From Arthrobacter sp. EM1 (GTDB lineage Bacteria > Actinomycetota > Actinomycetes > Actinomycetales > Micrococcaceae): DNA of 64,000 bases. The position numbers and the translations under genes were made by a program. Positions 43,835 through 52,408 of the stretch are shown here, one piece after another. The stretch is from contig NZ_CP124836.1 of assembly GCF_029964055.1 (NCBI RefSeq), positions 3,224,001 to 3,288,000 of the forward strand, read 5' to 3'. Numbering within the stretch: position 1 is the first letter of the stretch; every line of letters starts with the position of its first letter. A model generated the notes under the pieces. It had not been told where the DNA came from. It made no database searches and worked only from the letters and a program-made list of their open reading frames with translations.

Positions 43835-45115
43835 TCAGGCCCCGAGTTGCGCGCGTGGCCGCTGGGCGCCGGCGGTACCTGATCCCGTTCGGACGGGATT
43901 GTTCCGGCGGAGTACCCTCTCCCGGATTTCCTGGACCAGTGCGGCGATCCCGGCCAGGCTCATAAACAACGAATACAACGGCATCAGCGGCAGCGCCCAT
44001 ACATGCCGCAAGTCTTTCCACGCCCGGTTGGCGCCCAGCGCGCACACCGGCAGGACCAACGACACAAGCAGGCCCAACCAGGCCAGGACCACCCAGTCGA
44101 CGCCGGCCGGCGGGCGGTAGCCGGCCGCAAGGAGGACGGCCACGCCGAGGAGCAACAGGATCTGAACCGCCGGAAGGACAACCATGGTAATGGCGTGGAA
44201 CACCAGCTGCGTTCCGAACGGGCCGTACCGGAGATTGCCGATCAGATCTTTGTGCAAGGCCATGGTCTGCAACAGGCCGCGGTAGCTGCGGACCCGTCGG
44301 CGCCAGAGGCCGCCAACGGTCAAGGGAGACTCCGCCAGGACAACAGCCCTCGGGGCGAATACCACCCGGTAGCCTGCCTTGTGAACCCGCCAGGCCAGTT
44401 CCAGGTCTTCGCCCACCGTGTCCTGCCGGAACAGTCCCACGTGTTCGAGCACACTGCGCGGGAAGGCGCCGATGGCACCCACGTCGGTGGGTATACAGCC
44501 GAGTATCGCCAGGGCGCGCCGGACCAGGCCGCCGCCGATGTGGCCGGTGAAAGCCAGCACCCGGCCCTGGACCCCTTTGACCTTCACCGGCCGGCCATCA
44601 CCACAGACCGCGCCGGTTCGCTCGTCGTCAAAGCCGCGGAGCATCATCTCGACGGTGTGCCGGGAAAGAATGACGTCCGCATCGATAAACATCAGGACCT
44701 CGCCGGCGGCGTTGCGGATCCCGAAGTTCAAGGCTGCCGCCTTGCCGGCGTTGGCCTGCGCCAGAACCTTAATCCGGGGATCCCTGGCAGCGAGAGCCGA
44801 CATAATCGTGGCGGTGCAGTCCGTTGAACCGTCATCCACCAGGATCAGCTCGTACCGGTCGTAGCGGGTGCGCTGAATCGATCGGACGCAGTTCTCAATA
44901 GCGGCTGCCTCGTTGAATGCCGGGACAATTATCGACACACGGGGCCACGCATCGAACAACGTGGGGACTTCGCGGCGTCGGCGATGGGCGCTCCGAAGTT
45001 CGAACCAGACGGCAAGCGGCACAACGAGCAGTTTCACCAGCCCGAACACCAGGACCGGCAGCCCGAGGAGTACGAGCGGGAGCTGGGCCGCCGGGAGCGC
45101 TGCGGTGACGTTCAT
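43835..45115 (-). CDS. Membrane family-2 glycosyltransferase
   Basis: 426 residues. A hydrophobic N-terminal helix (about 10-35) precedes a GT2 catalytic domain with LVDDGSTD, the DxD in FIDADVI and the ED pair in VGEDLEL. A degenerate QxxRW-like segment WRRRVRSYRG follows, then four C-terminal membrane helices (about 285-400). This is the layout of processive synthases such as NodC or IcaA, with the last motif altered. The ATG lies one base from the stop of the ATP-grasp gene; an in-frame ATG five codons upstream would overlap it. The product sugar polymer or glycolipid is unknown. Confidence 0.87.
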   Translation of the reverse strand: MNVTAALPAAQLPLVLLGLPVLVFGLVKLLVVPLAVWFELRSAHRRRREVPTLFDAWPRVSIIVPAFNEAAAIENCVRSIQRTRYDRYELILVDDGSTDCTATIMSALAARDPRIKVLAQANAGKAAALNFGIRNAAGEVLMFIDADVILSRHTVEMMLRGFDDERTGAVCGDGRPVKVKGVQGRVLAFTGHIGGGLVRRALAILGCIPTDVGAIGAFPRSVLEHVGLFRQDTVGEDLELAWRVHKAGYRVVFAPRAVVLAESPLTVGGLWRRRVRSYRGLLQTMALHKDLIGNLRYGPFGTQLVFHAITMVVLPAVQILLLLGVAVLLAAGYRPPAGVDWVVLAWLGLLVSLVLPVCALGANRAWKDLRHVWALPLMPLYSLFMSLAGIAALVQEIRERVLRRNNPVRTGSGTAGAQRPRAQLGA

Positions 45116-45116
45116 T

Positions 45117-46061
45117 TCAACCCATGGCATCGGCGAACGGCCCCATGCAGTGCCGGAAGGACGCCGGGTTGAAGGAGGGCAGGATAAAGGATGCCAGCAC
45201 GGCATCGAGCAGCTCCGGCGCGAGTCCGCTGTTCGATCCGAAGCGGGCGTTCACCGTCAGGACCACGGGTGTCCCGTCGGCGCGTCGACGAACGTCCACC
45301 TCCACAGGCCCCGTGAGGCCCAGCGCGCGGACCGCAGCCATCGCCACGTTGCCCACGTCGATCGCTTCGCCCGCCTCGGCCCGGCGAGTGGTCACGGCGT
45401 TGCCAAGGATGCGGTCCGCCGGCCCAACCTTCGCCACAACAACCACAAACGGCGCGGCACCGTTGTGCGCCGGTGTGCCGAAAACCATGGGCCGGTACTC
45501 GTTTCCGGGGATGAATTCCTGGACGATGTGGCTGTCCGGCAGGCGCTGCCAGTCCATTTCCGTGCCGCCATCGACGACTGTCACGCCCCGGCCGCCTCGG
45601 GACGCCCGGGGTGTGACGACGACCGGTCCGCCCAGGGCGGCCATTGCAGCGTCCGCATCGGCGAAGTCGCTGGGCACACCGAACCGGGGCACGGGAACGC
45701 CCGCTGCATGTAGTTGCCAGGCCGTAAAGAGCTTGTCATGGGCCAGCGCCACCGGGCCCGGATCGCCGATCATCACACGCACGTCCGCTCCGAACGCCGC
45801 CCGGAACGCGGCGAGCTGCGGCAGTTCCTCGCTGACCGTGGGAATGACCAGATTGATGCCTTCCTGGCTAACCAGTCGCCGAAGTGTTGATACCCGTTCC
45901 GCGTCCGTCGCGTGCGGGACGGGGAGCACCGTGAATCCTGCCCCGTCCGGCAGCTCGCGGATATCCGTCCCGAAGACAGGAATGCCGCGCGCTTTCAGTT
46001 GGGCCGCGATGGCCTTGCCCGCAGGGCCGCAGGCGCCGGTGACCAATACGCGCGGCCTCAC
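45117..46061 (-). CDS. ATP-grasp family carboxylate ligase-like protein (CarB-like fold)
   Basis: 314 residues. The N-terminal pre-ATP-grasp Rossmann piece is VLVTGACGPAGKAIAAQL; the ATP-grasp domain has the glycine-rich loop TPRASRGGRG and the metal-binding end VNARFGSNSG in place of the usual NPR. The family couples ATP hydrolysis to peptide-like or ester bond formation. GTG start overlaps the stop of a 55-residue gene (GTGA), and the stop lies one base from the glycosyltransferase. It may modify the glycosyltransferase substrate or product (inference). Confidence 0.85.
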   Translation of the reverse strand: MRPRVLVTGACGPAGKAIAAQLKARGIPVFGTDIRELPDGAGFTVLPVPHATDAERVSTLRRLVSQEGINLVIPTVSEELPQLAAFRAAFGADVRVMIGDPGPVALAHDKLFTAWQLHAAGVPVPRFGVPSDFADADAAMAALGGPVVVTPRASRGGRGVTVVDGGTEMDWQRLPDSHIVQEFIPGNEYRPMVFGTPAHNGAAPFVVVVAKVGPADRILGNAVTTRRAEAGEAIDVGNVAMAAVRALGLTGPVEVDVRRRADGTPVVLTVNARFGSNSGLAPELLDAVLASFILPSFNPASFRHCMGPFADAMG

Positions 46062-46225
46062 CGCTGTGCCGTCCTGGCAGCCCGGCCCCGGCCATCGCCG
46101 CGGGCATCCGGACCGGAGGGCCGGTTCGGAATCAACCCTTCCGTTACCTGGCGACCGGGCGTGCTGATAACAGCGGCGAAGGCCGTGCTCAGGAGAATAA
46201 TGAGTAGAACATATATCGCGGCCAT
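46058..46225 (-). CDS. Small single-pass membrane peptide (55 aa)
   Basis: 55 residues: MAAIYVLLIILLSTAFAAVI is one membrane helix (residues 2-20), followed by a soluble Arg/Gly-rich basic tail. The ATG is preceded by AAGGGGA at good spacing, and the TGA stop overlaps the GTG of the ATP-grasp gene by four bases. These two facts argue for a real, coupled gene. No family recognised. First gene of a three-gene unit with the ATP-grasp enzyme and glycosyltransferase; a membrane anchor or assembly factor is possible. Confidence 0.72.
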   Translation of the reverse strand: MAAIYVLLIILLSTAFAAVISTPGRQVTEGLIPNRPSGPDARGDGRGRAARTAQR

Positions 46226-46603
46226 GGCAATCCCCTTCCCTTGTTAAAGGCCCGGCAGTCGACGGCGCCGCACCGGCCTAACTGGCTGGATCATCAGAGC
46301 CGGCCGCAAAACTGAGCGATCCTCGGATGGCGTTTTAGGGCCTGGTGACGTCCTTGCAGCTGGTCCTTCAGTAAAGTCGCGCCGACTACCAAAAGTCCCG
46401 AGTAGGAACTACCCGAAAGCCTCCCCGGTTCGAATTCGAGGCCCCGGGGGTTTGTACCTGTGTGCAATCCCCCGAGTACGTGGATGGGGACGCTGGCATG
46501 AACGCTGGCGAATGGCTTTTGAACAAACCTCCGTTTCCACCCCGCTCCTTAACATGACGGCCGCCGCCGTGCGGTCCGGCGTCGCAGGTGTTACGTTCTT
46601 TGG
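46226..46603. other. Long intergenic region between the membrane-peptide gene and the SAM-IV riboswitch
   Basis: 378 bases with no convincing gene. It must hold two divergent promoters, which I could not place. Visible structure: GTAGGAACTAC inverted repeat (46402-46412) next to AAAAGTCCCGAG; the palindrome CGAATTCG (46431-46438) between CCCCGG and CCGGGG arms; and a GGGGG...CCCCC hairpin with a second paired TTG/CAA step (about 46446-46473). Confidence 0.6.
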
Positions 46604-46729
46604 GAGTAATGAGAACCGGCGCCAAGCCCTGACTGGCCGGTCGGCAACCCTCCCTTTCGCGGCGGGGTGCCTCAGGTGAGTACTCGGCATATCGACCATT
46701 CGAGCTGCAAGCGTGAAAGAAGGAGATCC
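46604..46729 (+). ncRNA. SAM-IV riboswitch
   Basis: The conserved core is visible. P1 is GAGTA (46604-46608) pairing with TACTC (46681-46685), then ATGAG; P2 is ACCGGC/GCCGGT around CAAGCC. P3 follows as GGCAACCCTCC with CGGGGTGCC around TTTCGCGG, then GGTGA. This is the SAM-I/SAM-IV core with the actinobacterial form. Downstream bases to the AAGGAG ribosome site form the extra stem and expression platform. It probably lowers translation of the DUF1737-rhodanese-metZ operon at high SAM. Exact ends are approximate. Confidence 0.85.
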
Positions 46730-46732
46730 GTC

Positions 46733-47053
46733 ATGCCTGACGCGTCCACCGCTGCTGTCCCCCGGACAGCAGCGAACAAAGCCCCGGCCCCGTCCCCCGC
46801 AGTCGCCGGTGCCGCCGAGCAGAAACTGCTGTACCGTCTGTTCACCGGAGCCGATGACCGCGCCTTCTGCGAGCGTGTATCGGCCGCCCTCACCGAGGGC
46901 TACGTTCTCCACGGCGGCCCGGCTGTCACGTTCAACGGCAGCAACGTCGTCGTGGCCCAGGCCCTTGTGCTGCCGGCGGCGATCGCCAACGCCGATGCGG
47001 CCGTCGCCAGCGCCGTGGACCATCTCGACTTCGACGGCGGGGGCCACGCGTGA
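46733..47053 (+). CDS. DUF1737 domain protein
   Basis: 106 residues. An Ala/Pro-rich N-terminus (1-30) is followed by a DUF1737 domain (about 34-85): KLLYRLFTGADDRAFCERVSAALTEGYVLHGGPAVTFNG. Function unknown. It starts at the ATG with AAGGAG seven bases upstream; the longer frame begins inside the riboswitch and is not used. The stop overlaps the rhodanese start by four bases. Context: SAM-controlled homocysteine synthesis. Confidence 0.88.
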   Translation: MPDASTAAVPRTAANKAPAPSPAVAGAAEQKLLYRLFTGADDRAFCERVSAALTEGYVLHGGPAVTFNGSNVVVAQALVLPAAIANADAAVASAVDHLDFDGGGHA

Positions 47054-47460
47054 GCTACGCCGGGGACCTCAGCCCGCAGGAGGCCTGGTCCAAGCTCGGG
47101 GACGGCGCCATCCTGGTGGACGTCCGCACCGAGGGTGAATGGGCCAGCGCCGGAATTCCGGACACCAAGGCGACGGAGAATGATCCGCTCTTCATCCAGT
47201 GGAGCCTCGCCGGCGGTATCCCCAATTCACAGTTTTTGGCGCAACTGAGACAACAGGCCCCCGAAGCCGGCGGCACCGAATTGTTGTTCCTTTGCCGCTC
47301 GGGCGCGCGCTCCGTCGCGGCCGCAATCGTGGCCACCGAGGCCGGTTTTACGTCCTTTAACATCCTTGAGGGCTTTGAGGGCGAACCGGACGGCGAGGGC
47401 CAACGCACTGTCAACGGCTGGAAAAACCGCGGCCTCCCCACCAACCTCGGAAGACACTAA
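47050..47460 (+). CDS. Rhodanese-like sulfurtransferase
   Basis: 136-residue single rhodanese domain. The active-site loop is CRSGARS with the persulfide cysteine, and the N-terminal ILVDVRTEGEWASAGIP is typical. GTG start overlaps DUF1737 (GTGA), and the gene abuts metZ directly. It may carry persulfide sulfur to or from the sulfhydrylase reaction (inference). Rhodanese genes next to metZ are seen in related bacteria. Confidence 0.93.
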   Translation: MSYAGDLSPQEAWSKLGDGAILVDVRTEGEWASAGIPDTKATENDPLFIQWSLAGGIPNSQFLAQLRQQAPEAGGTELLFLCRSGARSVAAAIVATEAGFTSFNILEGFEGEPDGEGQRTVNGWKNRGLPTNLGRH

Positions 47461-48669
47461 GTGACATTCAACCCTGCTGCCGCCGGCTGGAGCGCCGACA
47501 CCCAGGCCGTCCGCGGCGGACTCGACCGCACCGGATTTCAGGAGACGTCAGAACCGATCTTCCTGAACTCCGGCTTCGTCTACGAATCGGCGGCCGCCGC
47601 GGAACGCGCCTTCGCCGGCCACGACGAGCGTTTCGTCTACTCCCGCTACGGCAATCCCTCTGTGGCGACGTTCCAGGAGCGGCTCCGGCTGCTCGAAGGC
47701 ACCGAGGCCTGCTTTGCCACGGCGTCGGGCATGTCCGCTGTCTTTACTGCCCTGGGTGCCCTGTTGGCCGCCGGCGACAGGGTGGTGGCGGCCCGATCGC
47801 TGTTCGGCTCATGCTTCGTGATCCTGAACGAGATCCTGCCCCGCTGGGGCGTCGAGACGGTCTTCGTTGACGGCCCGGACCTGGTGCAGTGGCGCGAGGC
47901 GCTCGCCAAACCCACCACTGCTGTCTTCTTCGAGTCGCCCTCGAACCCAATGCAGGAAATCGTGGATATCGCGGCCGTGAGCGAACTGGCGCACGCGGCC
48001 GGGGCGACGGTCGTCGTCGATAATGTCTTTGCCACTCCCCTGCTGCAGCGCTGCGGGGAGCTCGGCGCGGACGTGATCGTCTACTCCGGCACCAAGCACA
48101 TCGACGGCCAGGGCCGCGTCCTTGGCGGCGCGATCCTGGGCACCAAGGATTTCATCGAGGGCCCGGTCAAGCAGCTGATGCGCCATACCGGCCCGGCGCT
48201 CTCGGCCTTCAACGCATGGGTGCTGACCAAGGGCCTGGAGACGATGGCCCTGCGGGTGAACCACTCCTGTGCCTCCGCGCTGCGGCTGGCCGAGTGGCTT
48301 GAGGAGCAACCCGCGGTCAGCTGGGTCAAGTACCCGCTGCTGCAGTCCCACCCGCAGCATCAGCTGGCCGCCCGGCAGATGAAAGCCGGCGGCACCGTGC
48401 TGACCTTCGAGCTCGCCGCGTCCGCCGGGCATTCGGCGAAGGAGGCTGCGTTCGCGCTGCTGGACGGGTTGCGGATCATCGATATCTCCAACAACCTCGG
48501 CGATTCGAAGTCGCTGATCACCCATCCCGCCACCACGACGCACCGCGCTATGGGGCCGGAGGGCCGTGCGTCGATCGGGCTCAGTGACGGCGTGGTGCGC
48601 CTCTCGGTGGGACTCGAGGATATTGCGGACCTGATCCGCGACCTCGGGCAGGCGCTCAAATCTTGCTAG
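47461..48669 (+). CDS. metZ: O-succinylhomoserine sulfhydrylase
   Basis: 402-residue Cys/Met-metabolism PLP enzyme. The PLP lysine is in VYSGTKHIDGQGRVLGG, with SRYGNPSVATFQERLRLLEG and FESPSNPMQEIVDI as family motifs. It makes homocysteine from an activated homoserine and sulfide. GTG start immediately after the rhodanese stop. As third gene behind the SAM-IV riboswitch it is feedback-controlled by the pathway end product. O-acetylhomoserine use cannot be excluded. Confidence 0.92.
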   Translation: MTFNPAAAGWSADTQAVRGGLDRTGFQETSEPIFLNSGFVYESAAAAERAFAGHDERFVYSRYGNPSVATFQERLRLLEGTEACFATASGMSAVFTALGALLAAGDRVVAARSLFGSCFVILNEILPRWGVETVFVDGPDLVQWREALAKPTTAVFFESPSNPMQEIVDIAAVSELAHAAGATVVVDNVFATPLLQRCGELGADVIVYSGTKHIDGQGRVLGGAILGTKDFIEGPVKQLMRHTGPALSAFNAWVLTKGLETMALRVNHSCASALRLAEWLEEQPAVSWVKYPLLQSHPQHQLAARQMKAGGTVLTFELAASAGHSAKEAAFALLDGLRIIDISNNLGDSKSLITHPATTTHRAMGPEGRASIGLSDGVVRLSVGLEDIADLIRDLGQALKSC

Positions 48670-48739
48670 CGCCGTTTGCGGTGCTTGAGTTGGCAGATAG
48701 CGGCGATGCCTTGGCGGAGAACTGCCGTGAACTGCACAC

Positions 48740-49924
48740 TCAGCGCCGCCGGACCGGGCCCAGCGTTGTGCTCCCGTCGGCGGGTTCCCCGGTGTCCGGT
48801 CCCGGCACGGTCGCCGCGACGGCGCGTTCAACGACGGCGGACAGGCCGCCGGCGTCGAACGGTTCCCTTTGCAGCTGCGACCCGGTGCCCTCGGCGAGCA
48901 TCCGGCTAACACCATGGCGCACCAAGTCCAGCTCGCCCTGATCCACCAGCACGGGCGCTACGAAGTCCACCAGGGCATGGACCACTTCGGCAGCCGGGGC
49001 TGGGACGAAGGTCCCGAAGTCCAGCAGCTGCCCGCGCAGTCCGCAGTTGCTGGCCTGCCAGGCGGCCATCCGCAGCAGCAGCGTCGGCACCGGGGCGGGA
49101 TCAACTCCGTCGTGCCATTCCCGGGACGCGGACTCCACAAGCGCACGCACCAGCACGGCGATCAGCGCGGCGTCCTCGGCCCGCAGGCAAACGTCTGCGA
49201 CCCGGACCTCCAATGTGGGATAGTGCCGGCACAGCCTCGAGTCGAAGTAGACCATTCCTTCATCCATCAGGACGCCGCTTTCCACCAGACGGTTTACGAC
49301 GCGGCGGTAGACCGGAAGGCTGCCGAAGATCATGGTGGGGCCCGATCCCGGCCAGCGGTTCCAAGCCTGGGTGCGGTAGCTTTCGAATCCTGTCTCAGCA
49401 CCGTTCCAGTAGGGCGAATTTGCGCTCAGGGCAATCAGCACAGCAAGTTTGTCGCGGATCCGGTCCATCACTGCCACACCCTCTTCCGGAGACTCCACAA
49501 GGGTGTGGACGTGCAGGCCGCAGGTGAGCTGGTTCCGGACGGTGCGCCCAAAACGCTGCTGCATGGTCAGGTACCGCTGCTTCGGCGTCAGGTGGGTTGC
49601 CGAGCCGAGCGGCGACGTGCCGAGGGCGGCGATCCGGCCGCCATGCACCCTGGCGGCGCGGTCCGCGAGGGCACGGCCCTGCCTGAGCTGCCGGAGCAAC
49701 TCGGCGTACTCCAGGCACGGCCGGGTCCGGGATTCAAGCTGTTCCAGCTTGAGCTCATAGCTGAAGTTCGGTTCCTCATAGACCGGCGGCTGCGCGGAAC
49801 CGGCCCGGCCGGAGGCCCGCTTCGGGGGTTCCAGCCGGGGCAAAATGGCGTCGGCGAGGGGAAGCGGCATCCCGGTTTCGGGGTCCACGATGAGCAGTTC
49901 CTCCTCCACACCGAAGGTGCGCAT
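48740..49924 (-). CDS. GCS2-family glutamate-cysteine ligase (YbdK type)
   Basis: 394 residues opening [21 protein letters not shown], the GCS2 signature with the metal/ATP-binding [24 protein letters not shown] and [21 protein letters not shown] are further conserved blocks. The family ligates glutamate and cysteine or similar amines with weak activity; the actinobacterial members can serve ergothioneine or mycothiol-related steps, which I cannot assign here. Convergent with metZ. Confidence 0.9.
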   Translation of the reverse strand: MRTFGVEEELLIVDPETGMPLPLADAILPRLEPPKRASGRAGSAQPPVYEEPNFSYELKLEQLESRTRPCLEYAELLRQLRQGRALADRAARVHGGRIAALGTSPLGSATHLTPKQRYLTMQQRFGRTVRNQLTCGLHVHTLVESPEEGVAVMDRIRDKLAVLIALSANSPYWNGAETGFESYRTQAWNRWPGSGPTMIFGSLPVYRRVVNRLVESGVLMDEGMVYFDSRLCRHYPTLEVRVADVCLRAEDAALIAVLVRALVESASREWHDGVDPAPVPTLLLRMAAWQASNCGLRGQLLDFGTFVPAPAAEVVHALVDFVAPVLVDQGELDLVRHGVSRMLAEGTGSQLQREPFDAGGLSAVVERAVAATVPGPDTGEPADGSTTLGPVRRR

Positions 49925-49978
49925 GATTCCATTGTGCGCCAGGTCTCCGTGAAGCGCGCCGCCTCGCTACGGGGTCGC

Positions 49979-51502
49979 TCAGTCCTGGAAGTACTCGATT
50001 TTTGCGCCGAGGGTGTTGAGCCGCTCGGCCAAGTCCTCGTAGCCTCGTTCGATCACATAGATATTGCGCAGTTCCGATACGCCGCGGGCGGCGAGCATCG
50101 CCAACAGCAGGCAGGCAGCGGGTCGGAGGGCCGGCGGGCAGCCCACCTCTGCCGCACGCCATTTGGTGGGGCCGTTGACGTAGATCCGGTGCGGGTCCAG
50201 CAGCTGCACCTGCGCGCCGAGTTTGTTCAGCTCCGTCAGGTAGATCGCCCGGTTGTCATAAACCCAGTCGTGGATCATCGTCTGGCCCTGGGCATTCGCG
50301 GCGATGACCGCGAAGAAGGGCAGGTTGTCGATGTTCAGCCCGGGGAACGGCATGGGGTGGATCTTGTCCTCGGGTGCCCGCAGTACCGAGGGCCGGGTGG
50401 TGACATCCACCAGCCGGGTGCGCGCGTTGCGGGCCAGATACTCCCCGGACACTTCCAGCTGCTGACCCATCTGTTCCAGCGTCGCGAGCTCGATTTCCAT
50501 AAATTCGATCGGGACGCGCCGGACGGTCACTTCCGAGTTTGTGACGATGCCGGCGGTGATCAGGCTCATCGCCTCGATCGGATCTTCGGACGGGAAATAT
50601 TCAACATCGACGTCGACGGAGGGGCGGCCGGTGATCTTCAGCGTGGTGGTTCCTACGCCGTCGATCCGGACCCCGAGCATCTCCAGGTAGAAGCAAAGGT
50701 CCTGCACCATGTAGTTGGGGCTGGCGTTGCGGATGACTGTGGTCCCGCCGCGGTGGGCGGCTGCCATGATGGCGTTTTCGGTAACGGTGTCGCCGCGTTC
50801 GCTGAGCACAAAGGACCGGTCCGCCGCGTCCGCGGGCGGCGCCTGCACGGCGTAGTAGCCGGACTTGGCGTCCACGCTGAGGCCGAACTGGCGCAGCGCC
50901 TGCATGTGCGGCTGCACCGTGCGGGTGCCAAGGTCGCAGCCGCCGGCATAGGGCAGCCGGTATTCGGCGGATTCGTCCAGGAGCGGGCCCAGCAACATAA
51001 TGACGCTGCGGGTCCGGCGGGCCGCCTCGATGTCCATCGCGTCAAGGTCCAGGGCCGCGGGGCGCCGGATCTGAAGATCACTGGCGTTGAGCCAAACGCA
51101 TTCGACGCCGATACTCGTCAGCACCTCGACGATCCTGTTCACTTCTTCGATGCGTGCGAGCCGGCGCAGGGTGGTGGTGCCGCGGTTGATCAGGCTGGCG
51201 CACAGCAGGGCGACACCTGCGTTTTTGCTGCTGTTGACGTCCACCGAACCGGACAGGGTCCGGCCGCCTTCCACCCGCAGATGCGTCATGGCGGGCCGCC
51301 CCACCTTAACGATGCTCCGGTCAAAAATAACCTCAAGACGCTGGATCATTTTCAGGCTCAGATTCTGCTTGCCTTGTTCCATTCGGGCGATGGCGCTCTG
51401 GCTGGTTCCCAGCTCGGCGGCCAGCTGGCCCTGGGTCCAGCCTTTTTGCCCGCGGGCATCGCGGAGTAACGCACCAACGTGTTCAGCAGTCTGTTGAGTC
51501 AT
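49979..51502 (-). CDS. murA: XRE-type helix-turn-helix fused to UDP-GlcNAc 1-carboxyvinyltransferase (MurA)
   Basis: 507 residues. Residues about 5-62 are an XRE helix-turn-helix (LRDARGQKGWTQGQLAAELG and SQSAIARMEQGKQNLSLKMI). Residues about 72-507 are an EPSP-synthase-fold MurA. It keeps SSKNAG (Lys-Asn), the fosfomycin-binding cysteine C189 in GGCDLGTR, an Asp in NIDNLPFF and Arg in PPALRPAAC. The MurA reaction starts peptidoglycan precursor synthesis by adding enolpyruvate to UDP-GlcNAc. The domain pair occurs in other actinobacteria. The start lacks a clear ribosome site; GGAGG lies about 28 bases upstream. Confidence 0.9.
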   Translation of the reverse strand: MTQQTAEHVGALLRDARGQKGWTQGQLAAELGTSQSAIARMEQGKQNLSLKMIQRLEVIFDRSIVKVGRPAMTHLRVEGGRTLSGSVDVNSSKNAGVALLCASLINRGTTTLRRLARIEEVNRIVEVLTSIGVECVWLNASDLQIRRPAALDLDAMDIEAARRTRSVIMLLGPLLDESAEYRLPYAGGCDLGTRTVQPHMQALRQFGLSVDAKSGYYAVQAPPADAADRSFVLSERGDTVTENAIMAAAHRGGTTVIRNASPNYMVQDLCFYLEMLGVRIDGVGTTTLKITGRPSVDVDVEYFPSEDPIEAMSLITAGIVTNSEVTVRRVPIEFMEIELATLEQMGQQLEVSGEYLARNARTRLVDVTTRPSVLRAPEDKIHPMPFPGLNIDNLPFFAVIAANAQGQTMIHDWVYDNRAIYLTELNKLGAQVQLLDPHRIYVNGPTKWRAAEVGCPPALRPAACLLLAMLAARGVSELRNIYVIERGYEDLAERLNTLGAKIEYFQD

Positions 51503-51562
51503 CCCGCAAAAATATCATGGGTGACGTATTCCTCCGGTCATTTCAGATAAGACGCCGGAAAA

Positions 51563-51598
51563 ATCGCTGCGATACCCGTTCCGTGCGATAATTATCGC
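51563..51598. promoter_or_regulatory. Cluster of four GCGAT half-sites upstream of HTH-murA
   Basis: ATCGC-T-GCGAT (51563-51573) and the perfect 14-bp palindrome GCGATAATTATCGC (51585-51598) put four copies of one half-site in 36 bases. They lie 60-95 bases upstream of the HTH-MurA start. The second palindrome touches the stop codon of the convergent-facing ECF gene. Candidate operator for the HTH domain. Confidence 0.5.
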
Positions 51599-52401
51599 TA
51601 TTGCCGGGCAAGGAAGACCATGTTCCAGGTGCCTGCCGCCAACGACGCCGCGACGGCGGAACCGGCGATCAGGAGTCCGCCGAGAACCACCCAGACGTCC
51701 AGGGCGCTGAAGGTGGATTTCCGTGCCCAGGTCCGCGGCGCATCGCCGAAGCCGCGGGCCTCCATAGTGACAGCGAGGCGGGAGGCGCGCCGGACGGCCT
51801 GCACCAGCAGCCCGAAGCTCTGCCCCAAGGTGGCGCGGAGCCGCTGCAGGGGGTTCCCGTGGGAACCCACACCGCGGGCACGGCGGGCCATCCCAATGGT
51901 GTGCCACTCTTCGGCCATCAATCCCACAAGACGCATCGCGGCAAGCGTTCCGAGGACAAAGCGGTGCGGGAGTTTCGCGTTCTGCGCGAGGGCGTCCGCC
52001 AGGTCCGTGGGATCCGTACAACTCATCAGCAGCACCGCCGGCAGCGCGATGGCCAGCCCGCGGACCATAAAGCCGACCCCTAGCTCCAGGGAACCGTCGC
52101 TGATGGACCAAATCCTGGCATCAAGCAGAATACGGCCGCTGTCCGGCGCCAGGATGGTGGTACTCCAGCCGCCTAGCGCCGCGGCCAGGATCAAGGGCCA
52201 GCCACGGAGCCAGAGTAACCCGGGTCGCAGCCCGGCCAGCGGAAGAAGTGCCAGAACCAGGGCCAATGCCACCGAGGCCGACACCCAGTCGATCGACAGC
52301 GCCAGGGCAAGGGTAATGAACACAACGGCGGCGAACTTCGAGAGCGGGTTGGCCCGGGTCAGCAGGGCATGATTGCCGCGCAGCGTCAGTTCCTGTCTCA
52401 T
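51598..52401 (-). CDS. ykoC: ECF transporter transmembrane (T) component, YkoC-like
   Basis: 267 residues with five to six hydrophobic segments. The T-component Ala-Arg-Gly motifs are ARRARGVG and MEARGFGDAP, which couple to the ATPase. Start at MRQELTLRG, eight bases from the ATPase stop. Third gene of a TPP-riboswitch unit (YkoE-YkoD-YkoC type), predicted to import thiamine or its hydroxymethylpyrimidine precursor. Confidence 0.9.
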   Translation of the reverse strand: MRQELTLRGNHALLTRANPLSKFAAVVFITLALALSIDWVSASVALALVLALLPLAGLRPGLLWLRGWPLILAAALGGWSTTILAPDSGRILLDARIWSISDGSLELGVGFMVRGLAIALPAVLLMSCTDPTDLADALAQNAKLPHRFVLGTLAAMRLVGLMAEEWHTIGMARRARGVGSHGNPLQRLRATLGQSFGLLVQAVRRASRLAVTMEARGFGDAPRTWARKSTFSALDVWVVLGGLLIAGSAVAASLAAGTWNMVFLARQ

Positions 52402-52408
52402 GGTGTGC

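Noticed and set aside
46421..46450. Possible tRNA, because of GGTTCGAATTC resembling a T-loop
   Set aside because: The flanking bases do not form a 5-bp T-stem, and no D-arm, anticodon arm or acceptor stem can be drawn.
48869..51469. 866-codon open frame on the plus strand across the GCS2 and MurA genes
   Set aside because: It is antisense to two clear enzymes and spans the gap between them; His/Gln/Arg-rich composition typical of shadow frames.
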